DNA of 10,164 nt, taken from the NCBI GenBank assembly GCA_027604505.1, contig JADIIX010000388.1:1-10164 (forward strand), read 5' to 3'. The notes beneath the pieces were generated by a model. The model did no database searches and had not been told where the DNA came from. It was given only the letters and a program-made list of their open reading frames with translations. The position numbers were made by a program, and so were the translations under genes. Shown piece after piece: positions 8,290-10,164 of the stretch. Numbering within the stretch: the first letter of the stretch is position 1; each line of letters begins with the position of its first letter. Source of the DNA: Gonapodya sp. JEL0774 (taxonomy: Eukaryota > Monoblepharomycota > Monoblepharidomycetes > Monoblepharidales > Gonapodyaceae).

Positions 8290-9809
8290 ATGCACTCAAA
8301 GTCCATGCCATCATCTATCGAAGGAAAAGTGTGCATCGTCACGGGAGGCGCTGAAGGTGAAAGACCTCGAACTACACCGGAGTTGCTGCTCGTATCCTTT
8401 CGATTCACAGTCAGATTCATTTTACTATCAGGCATCGGCCGGGCGATAGTGGAGCGCTTGCTTTCGCTGGGAGCTCGGGTCATGATTGCTGATATTCAGG
8501 TGGAGCTTGCAAAACGAGGTTTGTCGATTCGCGCTGTGAATCATGTTCGGGACTCAGCGAGCTTCCGAATTTCTCGAAAATGGCAGTGATGTCTGAATAC
8601 GCGAAAGGGGATTCGTCTTTATCAACTCGTGTAGCTTTTCAGAAGACTGATGTTACATCGGCGGATGATTGCCGGGCACTGCTGCGAGCAACAGTAGACC
8701 AGTTTGGGACGTGTGACGTAATGATCCTGAACGCGGGTTTCAGTGGAAAGCCTTTCCTATCCGAGGTGGACTCTGACAGGTGAGCACTCGCTGGTAAACA
8801 TCACAAATAGAGATACCCACGTGGTCGGCCTTCGATAAAACTCAGTGATGAAAGCTGGTTGAGGGGGATGCAAGGGAACCTCATTGGAACTATGTTGCTC
8901 TCTAGAATTGGTGCGTCGCTATTCCATTTTGAGCATCTCTCTTCATCGCAGCTGCACCCGTTGTTCACATTTTCCCAACCTCTGAACAGCTCTCACATAC
9001 TGGAACCGAAACGATATTGCTGGGGTGATTGTCATTACTTCATCGATCGCTGGGTTTTTCCCATCCATCGGTCATCCATGCATGAGTTATGCTGTTTCGA
9101 AAGCGGGGCAGAGTAAGTGCTAGATGTTGCGAATTTGTCTCGCCTTGTTGACGAAATGGAGAAATTCGCATATGCATCGCTATCTGTACTAATTCACTGG
9201 CGATATCAGCCCAGTTCGGTGAGAGTGGCCTCCTCTCTCCACATTGTGCAATGGGAAGTCTGATTAACGTTGTTTCCTTGTGTCATTAGTTGCAAATCTC
9301 CACTTTGTCCTCGAAAAGGCTGCTAAGGAAAAGGGGCTCCAACGTTCACCCATCAGATGCAACGCGATTATGCCAGGAGCTGTTTGGACGGGTATCTGGT
9401 CTAAGGGACGACATGCTGCTGTACGTCTTCAAGTTGCAATGCCGGGAACATACTCTGATGTGATGTCATCACTTCTTTCCTAGGCGAACTACAAAGATCC
9501 CGAAGACTTTTTGAGTCGAAACCCCTTCGGTGATGATTATTTCGACAAAATGAATGGCGGCTGGTGGGTCCCACCCAGCGTGAATCCTGGCCCACTCACT
9601 GTTCAAATTATCAAATCCTCGTTTGCAGGACGCCAATGGATAAACTCGTCGATGCATACATAAAGTGTATCGAAGATGAATCCATTCGCGGAAGTTGTTT
9701 TGTGTTGAATGGTGCAGGAGGTGAGATGTTGCCCTATCCCGCGCCAGGAGCATTGGAGGATGGTGGTTCTTTGGCATGGGAGAACTACGTCAGTAGAGTG
9801 AAGCCATGA
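8290..9809 (+). CDS. Short-chain dehydrogenase/reductase, classical type (8 exons)
   Basis: NAD(P)(H)-dependent oxidoreductase of the Rossmann-fold SDR superfamily. Exons: 8290-8356, 8432-8499, 8562-8779, 8846-8910, 8990-9112, 9290-9420, 9484-9563, 9629-9809 (310 aa). In order: IEGKVCIVTGGAEGIGRAI (TGxxxGIG, residues 18-25); ARVMIADIQ, whose acidic residue after strand 2 suggests NAD(H) preference; RVAFQKTDVTSADD; VMILNAGF (NAG 102-104); structural N129 in MQGNLIGTML; catalytic S158 in VIVITSSIAG; and Y173/K177 in SYAVSKAGQ. The C-terminus carries NAIMPGAVWTG, NYKDPEDFLSRNPFGDDYFD and IRGSCFVLNGAG. The catalytic tetrad is complete. An ATG at 8305 is an equally plausible start. The exon 2/3 junction is the weak point: an intron 8500-8561 with a GAG acceptor is needed to keep the frame. 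Intron 9113-9289 (177 bases) is far longer than the rest. Substrate unknown. Confidence 0.88.
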
Positions 9810-10033
9810 GGGAAATAAGTCCAGACTGGCTGCAATTGGGTTCTCGCAAACTCTCACCTCCCGGAACAAGGACAATATTTTTAGCATTATAGCAAGGAAG
9901 AACTTCTTAGATTTCCATTTGCATTTGAGATACATCCAACAATCATGTATGAAAAACGGATGCACATTGTTCGGAGATTTGTCACCCACTGATCAACCAA
10001 ACTGAGCGGAGAGCAGAAAGCAATCTTGAACGA
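9810..10033. other. Intergenic region before the ankyrin gene
   Basis: This is the SDR 3' end plus the presumed leader of the next gene. An AT-rich patch around 9875-9893 is the only notable composition change. No gene is supported here. Confidence 0.4.
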
Positions 10034-10164
10034 ATGGTCAGCTTGAAGGACATAGAACTCATCGAGGCAGTAGAGGATGGGAGCCCAGCGCTCGTTCAAA
10101 GACTCCTCATGGAAGGTGCTGATCCCAATGTGCGGAAAAGGGTGACGCTGACTGTTCGGACGAA
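10034..10164 (+). CDS. Ankyrin-repeat protein, N-terminal fragment cut by window edge
   Basis: An ATG at 10034 opens a frame that stays open to the end of the window (43 complete codons). After MVSLKDIE comes LIEAVEDGSPALVQRLLMEG, followed by ADPNVRKR. This matches the helix-turn-helix and ADPN turn of an ankyrin repeat, and an N-terminal LIEAV..G....V..LL start is common in fungal ankyrin proteins. GTGACG at about 10141 could be a splice donor, in which case the last visible codons are intronic. Function cannot be said from one repeat. Confidence 0.6.
   Translation, partial: MVSLKDIELIEAVEDGSPALVQRLLMEGADPNVRKRVTLTVRT

Noticed and set aside
1-10164. Bacterial-type systems, CRISPR arrays, transposons, tRNA or rRNA
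   Set aside because: The intron-rich gene structure is eukaryotic. No repeat array, terminal inverted repeat pair, transposase motif or RNA gene was seen on either strand.

Overview
The window reads as nuclear DNA of an intron-dense filamentous fungus, most likely an Agaricomycotina basidiomycete. Almost every gene is cut by short GT..AG introns of about 43 to 96 bases. There are no Shine-Dalgarno-type starts or operon-style overlaps, and one gene is an F-box protein of a type common in mushrooms. A chytrid with similar introns cannot be excluded. The exon structures below were assembled by hand from reading-frame continuity, splice sites and protein-family motifs. About 33 introns were placed, and every model closes in frame.

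Layout. 1-455: upstream region of gene 1, no gene seen. 456-2249 (+): a 2-oxoglutarate/Fe(II) dioxygenase of the isopenicillin-N-synthase-like family, 11 exons, 367 aa, including an apparent 7-base microexon. 2413-3685 (+): a crotonase-fold (enoyl-CoA hydratase/isomerase-like) protein, 7 exons, 287 aa, without either classical catalytic glutamate. 3686-4013: convergent 3' region. 5780-4014 (-): a proline/serine-rich C2H2 zinc-finger protein in 9 exons, about 403 aa; its N-terminal half is nearly invisible to ORF finding. 5781-6329: divergent promoter with two perfect inverted repeats, a CCAAT box, a TATA box and two uORFs. 6330-8002 (+): F-box protein, 3 exons, 508 aa. 8290-9809 (+): a short-chain dehydrogenase/reductase, 8 exons, 310 aa, with an intact active site. 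10034-end (+): the first exon of an ankyrin-repeat protein, cut by the window edge.

How they may work together (inference): an oxidative dioxygenase, a crotonase-fold enzyme acting on a CoA or related ester, and an NAD(P)-dependent SDR lie within 9.4 kb around a zinc-finger regulator. This is the composition of a small catabolic or specialised-metabolite cluster without a backbone synthase in view. The F-box and ankyrin genes more likely belong to ordinary expanded fungal families than to the pathway. No mobile element, CRISPR array, tRNA or rRNA was seen.
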